This document shows, in pieces, positions 35,297 through 43,687 of a DNA stretch of 64,000 nucleotides. The stretch comes from Paractinoplanes deccanensis (GTDB lineage: Bacteria > Actinomycetota > Actinomycetes > Mycobacteriales > Micromonosporaceae). Below the pieces are notes generated by a model. It was not told the origin of the DNA and searched no databases. It saw only the letters and a program-made list of their open reading frames with translations. The position numbers were made by a program, and so were the translations under genes. How positions within the stretch are numbered: the first letter of the stretch is position 1; each line of letters opens with the position of its first letter. Location: the NCBI RefSeq assembly GCF_016862115.1, contig NZ_BOMI01000084.1:1-64000 (forward strand), written 5' to 3'.

Positions 35297-36121
35297 TCAC
35301 ACCTTGCGGTACTTGGCCTGCGCGATGCAGTAGACCCCGAAGGCCGCGATGCCGGCCGCGATCAGGGCGAGCAGCCAGACGCCCCACGACGAGCCGGCCA
35401 GCGTCTTCAGCGCGGCGTCGAGCCCGCGCGCCTTGTCCGGGTCGTAGTTGACGGCGGCGACGACGAACAGCACGCCGGCGATCGCGTAGGCGACGCCCTT
35501 CGCCGCGTACCCCGCCATGCCGAGCCGGATGATCGGCTGGCGCGTCCCGTGGGTCATCTGCTCGGTGTTGAGGTGCTTGACGAACTTGCGGCGCAGCCCG
35601 TAGTAGACCATGCCGACACCGACACCGAGGATGACCAGGCCGATGAGGCCGACCAGCCAGCGGCCGCCCGTGCTGCCCATCATGCCCGACGACTTGCTCT
35701 GGTAGCTGTCGCCCATCGAGGCGTTCGAGCCCTGAAGGATCTTCACGGCCATCCAGGCGAGGTAGCCGTACAGCACGGCGCGCACGCCGGAGAGCACGCG
35801 CTCGGCCATCATGCCGCGGGTCTGCTCGCCGCTCTCGCCGATGACCGCCTCGAAGGCCTGCCAGATCGCCATCGCGGCCATGCCGATGGCGATCACGACC
35901 AGCAGCGTCTTGCCGAGCCCGTTGCCGGCCAGGGTCTGCAGCGCGCCCGACTGGTCGCTCTCCTGCGAGGAACCCTGGAAGGCCACCTGGAGGGCGATCC
36001 AGGCGAAGATGAGGTGGATGATGCCGTAACCGATGAACCCACCCCGGGCCAGATACTCCAGCGGTTTGCTGTCGGCGGCCCGCGATGCCGTGTACTTGAC
36101 GTTCGAGGCGGCGGAAGTCAT
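35297..36121 (-). CDS. DUF1206 membrane protein
   Basis: About 274 residues with six hydrophobic segments in three pairs, the internal-repeat layout of DUF1206: LARGGFIGYGIIHLIFAWIA, RVLSGVRAVLYGYLAWMAVK and RLGMAGYAAKGVAYAIAGVL begin the three repeats. Function unknown. The ATG at 36121 is chosen; a GTG at 36136 is possible and equally close to GGAGG. Confidence 0.85.
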   Translation of the reverse strand: MTSAASNVKYTASRAADSKPLEYLARGGFIGYGIIHLIFAWIALQVAFQGSSQESDQSGALQTLAGNGLGKTLLVVIAIGMAAMAIWQAFEAVIGESGEQTRGMMAERVLSGVRAVLYGYLAWMAVKILQGSNASMGDSYQSKSSGMMGSTGGRWLVGLIGLVILGVGVGMVYYGLRRKFVKHLNTEQMTHGTRQPIIRLGMAGYAAKGVAYAIAGVLFVVAAVNYDPDKARGLDAALKTLAGSSWGVWLLALIAAGIAAFGVYCIAQAKYRKV

Positions 36122-36158
36122 GCCCTCCGATGTCACCGAAAGCGTCGTTGTTGAAACG

Positions 36159-36485
36159 TCACGCCTTGGACACTTGCAGTCCGATCGCGTCGGACGTCAC
36201 GCTGTCGAGCGACACCTGCAGCCCCGCGACGTCCACGGCCTGCTGCCCCTTGGTGAGCGAGATCTGCTCGCCGGCCACCTCGAGGGTCACCGTGTTCTCG
36301 TCGGCGCTGATGAACTTCGCCTCGACACCGAGGAAGCTCGCGCTGGCGTTCGTCTCCCGCTGGATCGTCACGGTGCACTGGTCGAGCCCGCAGTCGACGT
36401 TGTCGCTGCTGCATCCCGTGAGGAGCGCGAGACCGAGGGCGGCTGAGCTGAGTGCGGCGGCGATTCGCCGGGTGGGTTTCAACAC
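36159..36485 (-). CDS. Small secreted lipoprotein
   Basis: 108 residues with a signal peptide and lipobox ([20 protein letters not shown], cleavage before Cys), then a short domain with three further Cys ([10 protein letters not shown]) and beta-rich sequence. No known family. The GTG start at 36485 (or TTG at 36482) lies within a perfect 14-bp palindrome that also precedes the divergent oxidoreductase gene. Confidence 0.75.
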   Translation of the reverse strand: MLKPTRRIAAALSSAALGLALLTGCSSDNVDCGLDQCTVTIQRETNASASFLGVEAKFISADENTVTLEVAGEQISLTKGQQAVDVAGLQVSLDSVTSDAIGLQVSKA

Positions 36486-36497
36486 CCTTGCAAGGGT
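36484..36497. promoter_or_regulatory. Palindrome ACCCTTGCAAGGGT at a divergent start
   Basis: Perfect 14-bp palindrome overlapping the lipoprotein GTG start and lying 54-67 bp before the oxidoreductase start. It contains the only plausible ribosome site (AAGGG) for the lipoprotein, so a bound protein could affect both genes. Role inferred. Confidence 0.35.
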
Positions 36498-36550
36498 ACG
36501 GGGACCGCGCGACCCTGTTCCGCGATCAGCCGGTGGAATATCGTCGATCC

Positions 36551-37786
36551 GTGGTCCAACGCCAGTTCCCCCGCCCCGTCGAGGTCTTCGAGCTCATGCG
36601 GTTCAAGAGGCCGCAGCTCAACGCGCGCACCCGCCGGCTCGAGTCCGCGCTCACCATCGAAGACCTGCGCGCGATCGCCAAGCGCCGCACCCCGCGCGCC
36701 GCCTTCGACTACACCGACGGCGCCGCCGAGGGCGAGCTCTCGCTGGCCCGTGCCCGCCAGGCGTTCAAGGACATCGAGTTCCACCCCCACGTGCTGCGCG
36801 ACGTCGCCCACGTCGACACGTCGGCCACCGTCTTCGGCGGCCCGTCGGCCCTCCCGTTCGGCATCGCCCCCACCGGCTTCACCCGGCTCATGCAGACCGA
36901 GGGCGAGACGGCGGGAGCGGGCGCGGCCGGGGCGGCCGGCATCCCGTTCACCCTCTCCACGCTCGGCACCACGAGCATCGAGACGGTCAAGGAGGCCAAC
37001 CCGGCCGGCCGCAACTGGTTCCAGCTGTATGTGATGAACAAGCGCGAGATCTCGTACGCGCTGGTCGAACGCGCCGCGAAGGCCGGCTTCGACACCCTGT
37101 TCTTCACCGTCGACACCCCCGTGGCCGGCGCCCGCCTGCGCGACAAGCGCAACGGCTTCTCCATCCCGCCGCAGCTGAGCCTGCGCACCATCGCCAACGC
37201 CATCCCGCGCCCCTGGTGGTGGTACGACTTCCTCACCACCCCGAAGCTCGAGTTCGCCTCCCTGTCGGCCACCGGCGGCACGGTCGGCGAGCTGCTGGAC
37301 GCCGCGATGGACCCCACCATCAGCTACGAGGATCTGCGCGTCATCCGCGAGATGTGGCCCGGCAAGCTGGCCGTCAAGGGCGTCCAGACCGTCGAGGACG
37401 CCCGCAAGCTGGCCGACTTCGGCGTCGACGGCATCGTCCTGTCCAACCACGGCGGCCGCCAGCTCGACCGCGCCCCCATCCCGTTCCACCTGCTCCCGTC
37501 GGTGGTCCGCGAGGTCGGCGCCGACGTGGAGGTCAGCGTCGACACCGGCATCATGAACGGCGCCGACATCGTCGCCTGCGTGGCCCTGGGCGCCCGCTTC
37601 ACCTTCATCGGCCGCGCCTACCTGTACGGCCTGATGGCCGGCGGCCGCCCCGGAGTCGACAAGGCCATCCAGATCCTCAGCGACCAGATCATCCGGACGA
37701 TGAAGCTGCTCGGCACGCACTCGCTGGAGGAGCTGAACCCCGGCCACGTCACCCAGCTGACCCGCCTGGCCCCGATCGCCCGGTGA
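36551..37786 (+). CDS. FMN-dependent alpha-hydroxy acid dehydrogenase (lactate dehydrogenase-like)
   Basis: 411 residues, TIM-barrel FMN enzyme oxidising an L-2-hydroxy acid such as lactate, glycolate or mandelate. Conserved blocks: [72 protein letters not shown] (Lys), the catalytic-His motif [11 protein letters not shown] and [18 protein letters not shown]. The GTG at 36551 lies 6 nt after TATCGT (36539-36544), suggesting a leaderless message. Substrate not decided by sequence. Confidence 0.92.
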   Translation: MVQRQFPRPVEVFELMRFKRPQLNARTRRLESALTIEDLRAIAKRRTPRAAFDYTDGAAEGELSLARARQAFKDIEFHPHVLRDVAHVDTSATVFGGPSALPFGIAPTGFTRLMQTEGETAGAGAAGAAGIPFTLSTLGTTSIETVKEANPAGRNWFQLYVMNKREISYALVERAAKAGFDTLFFTVDTPVAGARLRDKRNGFSIPPQLSLRTIANAIPRPWWWYDFLTTPKLEFASLSATGGTVGELLDAAMDPTISYEDLRVIREMWPGKLAVKGVQTVEDARKLADFGVDGIVLSNHGGRQLDRAPIPFHLLPSVVREVGADVEVSVDTGIMNGADIVACVALGARFTFIGRAYLYGLMAGGRPGVDKAIQILSDQIIRTMKLLGTHSLEELNPGHVTQLTRLAPIAR

Positions 37787-37886
37787 CGGGGTAACGCCTT
37801 TCCGGCCCGCGGTAGCCGCACCGGTGGCCGTCGATCGGGTGCTGTCCCCAGGTGCCTAGAACGAACGTTCTTTCTGCCTATCGGGT

Positions 37887-38011
37887 ACGGCGGGCTTCCG
37901 GCCTCCCAAGCACGGTGGACTCTCTACCTCCCAGGCACGGCGGACTCTCTACCTCCCAGCCACGGCGGACTCCCTACCTCCCAGCCACGGCGGACTTCCG
38001 GCCTTCCAGGC
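37887..38011. repeat. 25-bp tandem repeat, five units
   Basis: Units start at 37887, 37912, 37937, 37962 and 37987, each beginning ACGGYGGRCT and ending CCTCCCARSC with few differences. The block is flanked on both sides by palindromic elements. Confidence 0.9.
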
Positions 38012-38144
38012 ACGGTGGACAGAACGTTCGTTCTCGTCTATCGGGCGCCTGGCCAGAACGTTCGTTCTGCTTCGGCGACTGTGGACGGAACGTTCGCCCC
38101 CTCGACGCCCGGCAACATTCGTTCCCCTCGGCCCCCCGATTGGC

Positions 38145-38340
38145 AGACAGAACGTTCGTTCTACCCACCATCCTGGCCGAGGGACAGGACGTTCGTTCCA
38201 CCCCAGCCGGGCCGAGAGGGAGATCGTTCGTTCCACCCCACCCGGACCGAAGACAGAACGTTCGTTCCGCCCCACCCCGGGCCGAAAGACAGAACGTTCG
38301 TTTCACCCACTCCGCCAGGTAGACAGAACGTTCGTTCTGC
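38145..38340. repeat. Array of palindromic elements with about 35-bp period
   Basis: Six units with element starts near 38145, 38182, 38217, 38251, 38287 and 38321. Each is RGACAGRACGTTCGTTCY or a variant, followed by a related C-rich stretch (ACCCCACCCGGGCCGA type). The interval sequences are themselves homologous, so this is a diverged tandem repeat, not a repeat-spacer array. Confidence 0.85.
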
Positions 38341-38525
38341 TCGGCCGACCACAGTAGCCAGCCGTTCTTCCGCCGCCGAGCAGAACCGGCGTCTCAGGCG
38401 GATCCGTGCCGCCAGGCAAGGGCAGACAGAACGTTCTTCCTCCGCCCGCGGGGACGGCGCAGGCCCGAGCGGCAACGACACGGCGCACAAGGGCAACACC
38501 GCGTGCGCCGCGGTGCCGGCGGGAC

Positions 38526-38760
38526 GCCACAGGCCGGGAAAGCGCCACAGGCCGGGAGAGCGCCACAGGCCGGAAGAGCCGCGGGCCGGGAGAGCCGCGG
38601 GCCGGGAGCTGCGGAGCGCGGAGAGCGTGGGGCCCAGAGAGCGTGGGGCCCAGAGATCGGGGGGCCTAGAAAGCGTGGGGCCCAGAAAGCGTGGGGCCCG
38701 GAGAACGCCGCGGGCCGGGAGGGCGCAGACCGGGAGAACGCCGCGGGCCGGCAGGGCGCC
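38526..38760. repeat. 16-18-bp GC-rich tandem repeats
   Basis: First block: three copies of GCCACAGGCCGGGARAGC (18 bp), sliding into CGCGGGCCGGGAGAGC. Second block: GTGGGGCCCAGARAGC (16 bp) in four copies with one interruption. The last units return to GCCGCGGGCCGGGAG. Slippage-type expansion is the likely origin. Confidence 0.85.
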
Positions 38761-38825
38761 AGTTGCGCAAGTCATGATCGTTGGCCGTCTATGCGGGAGG
38801 GCCGCGCCGATTTAACATCCTTGAA

Positions 38826-39833
38826 ATGGGCCGCCCGACTATCTATGACGTGGCTCGGGAGGCCGGTGTCGCCCCCTCCACCGTTTCGCGGGCCTATGCG
38901 CGGCCGGGGCGGGTCAACGTGGAGACCGCCGAGAAGATTTTCGAGGCGGCGGATCGGATCGGGTATCGGGCGCGGCCGGCCAGGCGGGCGCCGGCCGGCG
39001 ACGAGGCGCCGCGCAAGGCCATCGCGCTGGTGGTGGCCGATGTGACCAACCCGTTCTACGGCGACATCATCAAGGGAGCGTACGAGGCCGCGCGCGACGC
39101 CGGGTATCAGCTGATCCTGTCGCACACCAACGAGTCGCCGAAGGTGGAGCGGCAGACGATCGAGCAGGAGCTGGAGCAGGTCGACGGTGTGGTGATCGCC
39201 AGTTCGCGGATGACCGACTCGGCGCTGCGGATGGTGGCCCGGCGCAAGCCCGTCGTGCTGCTGAACCGGATCATTCCGGAGGCGAACTGCGTGCTCAACG
39301 ACGCCGAGCGGGGGATACGGCGGGCCGTCGAGCATCTGGCGGAGCTGGGGCACGAGCGGATCACGTACGTGGCGGGGCCGGAGACCAGCTGGTCGGACGG
39401 GGTGCGGTGGCGGGCGCTGCGGCAGGCGGCGGCGGATCTGCGTCTCGACGCGCGGCGGGTGGGGCCGTACGGGCCCACGGTGCTGGCGGGGCTGAGCGCG
39501 GCGCTGCGCGTGGCCGAGCTCGAGGCGACGGCCGTGCAGGCGTACAACGATCAGCTTGCCATCGGTGTCCTCAAAGGACTGCGGCAGCTCGGGATCGGGG
39601 TGCCCGAGCGGGTGAGCGTGGTGGGGTTCGACAACATCATCTTCGATGAGCTGGTGGAGCCGCAGCTGACCACTATCGCGTCGCCGCTGTACCGGATGGG
39701 CTTGACGGGCATGCGCAACTGCATCGCGATCGCGCAGGGCGCCCGGCCGAGCGGGCAGCCACTGGTGCTGCCCGTCCGGCTCGTCGTGCGCCGCTCCACC
39801 GGCCGCGCCCGCGCCCGAAGCCGACGACGATAA
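38826..39833 (+). CDS. LacI-family transcription regulator
   Basis: 335 residues. N-terminal LacI helix-turn-helix (PTIYDVAREAGVAPSTVSRA) and hinge (EAADRIGYRARPARR), then a periplasmic-binding-type effector domain (ALVVADVTNPFYGDIIKGAY ... SVVGFDNIIFDELVEPQLTT). It faces the end of the sugar operon at 40012-46816 and is its likely regulator. TAACAT (38813-38818) lies 7 nt before the ATG, suggesting a leaderless message. The stop codon lies inside the first unit of a 44-bp tandem repeat. Confidence 0.92.
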   Translation: MGRPTIYDVAREAGVAPSTVSRAYARPGRVNVETAEKIFEAADRIGYRARPARRAPAGDEAPRKAIALVVADVTNPFYGDIIKGAYEAARDAGYQLILSHTNESPKVERQTIEQELEQVDGVVIASSRMTDSALRMVARRKPVVLLNRIIPEANCVLNDAERGIRRAVEHLAELGHERITYVAGPETSWSDGVRWRALRQAAADLRLDARRVGPYGPTVLAGLSAALRVAELEATAVQAYNDQLAIGVLKGLRQLGIGVPERVSVVGFDNIIFDELVEPQLTTIASPLYRMGLTGMRNCIAIAQGARPSGQPLVLPVRLVVRRSTGRARARSRRR

Positions 39834-39964
39834 GCGCCCGGCCGAGGCCCGGCAACGAAAAGAAGCCGACGACGATAACCGCCCACCCGAAGCCGGCAAC
39901 CCAAAGAAGCCGACGACGATAACCGCCCACCCGAAGCCGGCAACCAAAAGAAGCCGACGGCGAC
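39820..39964. repeat. 44-45-bp tandem repeat spanning the lacI stop codon
   Basis: Units start at 39820, 39865, 39909 and (partial) 39953, each beginning GCCGACGACGATAA. The TAA of the first unit is the stop codon of the LacI gene. The second and third units are almost identical; the first is more diverged. Confidence 0.9.
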
Positions 39965-40011
39965 GGCGACAAGCGACTGAGCCGAGCCACGGCAAAGGCC
40001 ACCGGAGCGCG

Positions 40012-40875
40012 TCAGGGCGTGACCCGGTCCGCGAGGGCCTTCCGCGCCCAGGCGTACGACATGCGGTGCGACTCCCGCTTCGACTCCACGCTCGGCTCGT
40101 CCACCTCGATCATGAAGTCGCCGTCGTAGTCCGCCGGGATGGCGGCCAGCACCGCGTCGAAGTCGACGACGCCGAGGCCCGGCTCGGCCCACAGGCGCTT
40201 GGACGCTGTGGCCTCGCGGTAGGACAGGCCCCGCGCGTCCAGGTGATCGGGGAAGCAGTCCTTCAGGTGGATGCCGCCCAGCCGGTCGGCGTAGCGGCGC
40301 AGGAACGCGGCCGGCTCGATGCCCGCCCAGCGCAGGTGGCCGGTGTCCGGGCCGAAGCCGATCACGTCCGGGCCGAGGTCGTCGAGCAGGCGGGTGATCT
40401 CGTGCTCGGTCTCGAAGACGCCGCCCACATGGGAGTGGTGCAGCGGCCGCAGGCCCTCGGCGGCCAGCGCCCGGCACACCTCGCCGCACATGTCGATCGC
40501 CCGGGTCAGCCGCGCCTCGTCGAAGCCCGCGCCGACCGCCGGTTGCGCCAGGCGCTCCGGGCGGGCCATCGACGAGATCATCGTACGGTCGAGGCCCAGC
40601 TCGGCCTGGGTGGCGGCGAACCGCTTCGCCTTCTCCACCTCGTCGGCCAGCGTGACGGTCTCGTCGAACGGAGAGTTGAACAGGCTCAGCGCCGGTTCCA
40701 GTCCGTAACCGCCGATCCAGTCACGGTACGCGGCCGCCGTCATGTCGTCGGGCACGTCCGCCTTGACCGCGGTGAATCCGATGTCCCGGAAGTCGGCGAA
40801 CGCCTCGTCGAAGACGGCGCGCGTTTTGCCGGCGGTGGCCCAATAGGGAATGGGGTTCGCGGCGATCCGGCTCAT
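40012..40875 (-). CDS. Sugar phosphate isomerase/epimerase (IolE-like TIM barrel)
   Basis: 287 residues of the AP-endonuclease-2-like xylose isomerase fold. Metal-site patterns: HSHVGGVFET, FGPDTGHLRWAG, GGIHLKDCF and FMIEVDEP. Similar to IolE-type dehydratases/isomerases of inositol-like pathways, but the substrate is unknown. Last gene of the sugar operon; it overlaps the upstream oxidoreductase by 4 bases. Confidence 0.85.
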   Translation of the reverse strand: MSRIAANPIPYWATAGKTRAVFDEAFADFRDIGFTAVKADVPDDMTAAAYRDWIGGYGLEPALSLFNSPFDETVTLADEVEKAKRFAATQAELGLDRTMISSMARPERLAQPAVGAGFDEARLTRAIDMCGEVCRALAAEGLRPLHHSHVGGVFETEHEITRLLDDLGPDVIGFGPDTGHLRWAGIEPAAFLRRYADRLGGIHLKDCFPDHLDARGLSYREATASKRLWAEPGLGVVDFDAVLAAIPADYDGDFMIEVDEPSVESKRESHRMSYAWARKALADRVTP

Positions 40876-41924
40876 GCGAGCCTCACCGGCTTTCCGGTGC
40901 GCGCCGACTCGTACGCGCCGGTGATGACGGCGATCGATTGGCGGTTGGTCTCCAGGTCGACCACGAGCCGTTCGGTTCCGTCGAGCGCGCCGAGAAAATT
41001 GAGATACTGCAACCGGTGCGCGTCCGACAGGGCGCCCGGGTCGGCGGCCACTGACGAATCGGCGGCCGACAATGCCTGTGTCGTACCCATCAGCCTTTCC
41101 TCGATGGGCTCGCCGACCGGCGTCGCGTGGAAGAACGCGAGCTCGTCGTTGTCGATCACCGCCGAGCCGCGGTCGCCGTGCACCTGCAGGCGCGCGCTGA
41201 GGCCGGGGTACGCCGAGGTCGTCGCGTGCAGCACCCCGAGCGCCCCGGACTCGAAGCGCACCACGCCCGTGGCCACGTCCTCGACCTCGATCCGCGCGTG
41301 GGCGAGCGTCCCGGTGTACGCGAACACCTCGACCGGCTTGCCGAGCGCCGCCACCAGCAGGTCGACGGTGTGCACGCCCTGGTTCATCAGCGCGCCGCCA
41401 CCGTCGAGCTCCCACGTGCCACGCCAGTCGCCGGAGTCGTAGTAGCTCTGCCCCCGCCACCAGTCGATCGACGCGATCCCCGAGCTGACCCGCCCGAACT
41501 GCCCCGAGCTGATGGCGTCGAGCACCCGCACCGTCGACGGATCGAACCGATGCTGCGAGATCACGGTAACCATCTTGTCCGCTTTGTCCCGAGCACGAAT
41601 GATCTCGTCGGTGCGGGCGACCGTGATCTCCGCCGGCTTCTCGACGATCACATGCTTGCCCGCGGCCAGCGCCTCGATCGCCACTTCGCCGTGCAACCCG
41701 GTCGGCGTGCAGACGACCACGATGTCGACCTCCTCGGCCGCCAGCGCCTCGCCGAGCGACGCATAGGGCCGCCCACCCCGTTCCGCGGCCAGCGCGGCCG
41801 CGCGCGACGGCACCACGTCCGCCACCGCCACCAGCTCCAGCGCGGAGGCGAGCTGACTGATGACCATTGCGTGGTGGCGCCCGATGACCCCGGCGCCCGC
41901 CAGTGCGACTCGGTAAGAGCTCAT
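40872..41924 (-). CDS. Gfo/Idh/MocA-family oxidoreductase
   Basis: 350 residues. Rossmann motif VALAGAGVIGRHHAMVI, the family's cofactor/catalytic EKP in GKHVIVEKPAEI, and the catalytic HxxD-like GALMNQGVHTVDLLVAAL. It probably oxidises a sugar or cyclitol with NAD(P). Coupled by 4-base overlaps to isomerase genes on both sides, implying sequential steps on one substrate. Confidence 0.9.
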   Translation of the reverse strand: MSSYRVALAGAGVIGRHHAMVISQLASALELVAVADVVPSRAAALAAERGGRPYASLGEALAAEEVDIVVVCTPTGLHGEVAIEALAAGKHVIVEKPAEITVARTDEIIRARDKADKMVTVISQHRFDPSTVRVLDAISSGQFGRVSSGIASIDWWRGQSYYDSGDWRGTWELDGGGALMNQGVHTVDLLVAALGKPVEVFAYTGTLAHARIEVEDVATGVVRFESGALGVLHATTSAYPGLSARLQVHGDRGSAVIDNDELAFFHATPVGEPIEERLMGTTQALSAADSSVAADPGALSDAHRLQYLNFLGALDGTERLVVDLETNRQSIAVITGAYESARTGKPVRLA

Positions 41925-42748
41925 GCGTACTCGATCTCCTCGTTCTGGAGCAGGGTGGTGAAGGCGGACCAGGCCGTACGGAAGAGCTCCGGCCCGGAGA
42001 ACCCGCCGTAGGCGTTGCCGGAGGCGAGGTGCGGCTCCAGCGAGAAGAAGCCGTCGAAGCCGTCGTGGCGCAGCGCGCGAACGGTCTCGGCCAGCTCGCC
42101 GTCGCCCTCACCGGCGGGCACGACCGAGCCGTCCGCGAACAGCGCGTCCTTGATCTGCACGTACTCCACGTGGGGCCGCAGCGTCGCGTAGCCGTCGGTG
42201 TACGGCCGCACGCCCACCTGCACGAAGTTCGCCGGATCCCAGGCCAGCCGCAGGTACGGCGAGCCCACCGAGCGGATCAGGTCGAGGCAGCGGGCGGGGA
42301 CGTCGCCGTAGATCTCCTTCTCGTTCTCGTGCAGCAGGATCAGGTCGGCCTCCTCGGCGACCCGCACCAGCGCGCGCATCCGCTCGATGACCGCCTCGCG
42401 GTGCTCCGCCGGGTCGGCGCCGGGCCGCAGGAAGAACGAGAAGATCCGGATGTACGGCGCTTCGAGCAGCTTGGCGACCTCGGCCGCGTGCCGCATGCGC
42501 GCCAGGTGCGGTTCGAACTCCTCGTCGATGAAGATCTTCCCGATCGGCGAGCCGATGCTGGACACCTTCAATCCGTACGAGGAGAGCGTCTTTCGCAGTG
42601 TGGCCAGCTGATCGGGCGACAGGTCGAGAATGTTGACGTCCCAGGCGCTGCGCACCTCCAGATATTTGAGGCCGAGCCCGCTCGCCACCTCACATTGCTC
42701 GGTGAAGTCGGGAGAGATCTCGTCGGAGAAGCCGGAGAGAGTCCACAT
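41921..42748 (-). CDS. Sugar phosphate isomerase/epimerase
   Basis: 275-residue TIM barrel of the same fold as the gene at 40012. WTLSGFSDEISPDFTEQCEV at the start, LLHENEKEIYGD, LAWDPANFVQVG and VEYVQIKDALFADG carry the metal ligands; FDGFFSLEPHLASG ends the barrel. Substrate unknown. Its stop overlaps the oxidoreductase start at 41924. Confidence 0.88.
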   Translation of the reverse strand: MWTLSGFSDEISPDFTEQCEVASGLGLKYLEVRSAWDVNILDLSPDQLATLRKTLSSYGLKVSSIGSPIGKIFIDEEFEPHLARMRHAAEVAKLLEAPYIRIFSFFLRPGADPAEHREAVIERMRALVRVAEEADLILLHENEKEIYGDVPARCLDLIRSVGSPYLRLAWDPANFVQVGVRPYTDGYATLRPHVEYVQIKDALFADGSVVPAGEGDGELAETVRALRHDGFDGFFSLEPHLASGNAYGGFSGPELFRTAWSAFTTLLQNEEIEYA

Positions 42749-42760
42749 GGCGCCGCCCTT

Positions 42761-43687
42761 TCACGTGTTCTGTCGGTAGATCTCGTCGACGAGGCGCAGG
42801 GAGGTCATCCCCTCCTCCAGATCGATGGGGAACGGTTCGCCGGCGCGCAGCGACCGGTAGAAGTCGGCGATCAGCAGCTCGTGCGAGGCGCCCCAGTAGT
42901 CGCGCCCGCCGCCGTCGGCGCGACGCTCCGTGATCACCTCGACGCGGCCATCGGCGTGCCGGATCGTGAGGTCGCCACGGATGGTGAGCACGGCCCGCTC
43001 CGTGGTGATCTCGATGGTCACCGGCGAGTCCACCGCGTTGGCCACCGTCGCGAAGAAGACGCTGCGCGCCCCGCCGGCGTGATCGAGCACGGCGGTAACC
43101 GTGTCCTCGACCTCACGAGAGGCGAAATGCCCGGTATAAGACGACAAGCCCGCCACCTCGCCGAGCAGCCACTGCAACAGGTCCACCGTATGGATCGCCT
43201 GGTTGATCAAGACGCCGCCACCGCTGCGCCGCAGCTGCCCACGCCACGGCCGAGCGTCGTAATAGGCGTCGTCCCGATGCCAGAGAACCGTTCCCGACCC
43301 GCCGACGACCGCGCCCAGCTCCCCCGACGCCAACAGCTTCTTCGCGGCCACCGACGCCAGGTTGTAGCGGTTCTGCAGGCACACCCCCACGGTCAGCGCG
43401 GGGTGGTCCTTGGCCGCGGCCACCAGGCGATCCGCCTCGCCGAGGACGTGCGCCACCGGCTTCTCCAGCAGCACGTGCGCCCCGCGCTCCAGCGCGTCGA
43501 TCGCCACCGGCACGTGCTGGTCGTGCGGCGTGCAGATGTGCACCACCTCGGGCCGCAGCTCGTCGAGCAGCAGGCGATGGTCCCGGTAGCGCCCCTCGGA
43601 CACGCCCACGAGCTCGACGTCGAGCTTGTCGATCGCGGCGAGGTGCACCACCGAGACGGTGCCGAGCCCGATCACCGCCACCCTCAC
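42761..43687 (-). CDS. Second Gfo/Idh/MocA-family oxidoreductase
   Basis: 308 residues: VRVAVIGLGTVSVVHLAAID, HICTPHDQHVPVAIDALERG, HVLLEKPVAH and GVLINQAIHTVDLLQWLLGE. The GTG at 43685-43687 overlaps the stop of the permease gene as GTGA; the longer open frame upstream would run into the permease and is rejected. It is distinct from the 40872 homologue, so two oxidation steps, or oxidation and reduction, are likely. Confidence 0.9.
   Translation of the reverse strand: MRVAVIGLGTVSVVHLAAIDKLDVELVGVSEGRYRDHRLLLDELRPEVVHICTPHDQHVPVAIDALERGAHVLLEKPVAHVLGEADRLVAAAKDHPALTVGVCLQNRYNLASVAAKKLLASGELGAVVGGSGTVLWHRDDAYYDARPWRGQLRRSGGGVLINQAIHTVDLLQWLLGEVAGLSSYTGHFASREVEDTVTAVLDHAGGARSVFFATVANAVDSPVTIEITTERAVLTIRGDLTIRHADGRVEVITERRADGGGRDYWGASHELLIADFYRSLRAGEPFPIDLEEGMTSLRLVDEIYRQNT

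Larger units (their letters stand above)
37787..38825. repeat. Repeat-filled gap B
   Basis: 1039 bp with no credible gene between the oxidoreductase and the LacI gene. In order: one palindromic element (37858-37875); five 25-bp tandem units (37887-38011); elements at 38021-38034 and 38055-38068; degenerate ones near 38087 and 38112; a regular six-unit array (38145-38338); one more at 38424-38441; then 16-18-bp GC-rich tandem repeats (38526-38760). Translations of the region give only repetitive peptides. Confidence 0.85.

Noticed and set aside
38145-38340. CRISPR-like spacing of palindromic repeats
   Set aside because: The intervals are short (about 17-19 bp) and homologous to each other rather than unique, and there are no cas genes. 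It is a diverged tandem repeat.
40012-42111. Long single protein spanning isomerase and upstream oxidoreductase
   Set aside because: The upstream part of that frame is out of phase with the Gfo/Idh gene, which has clear motifs and a 4-base overlap; two separate genes fit better.
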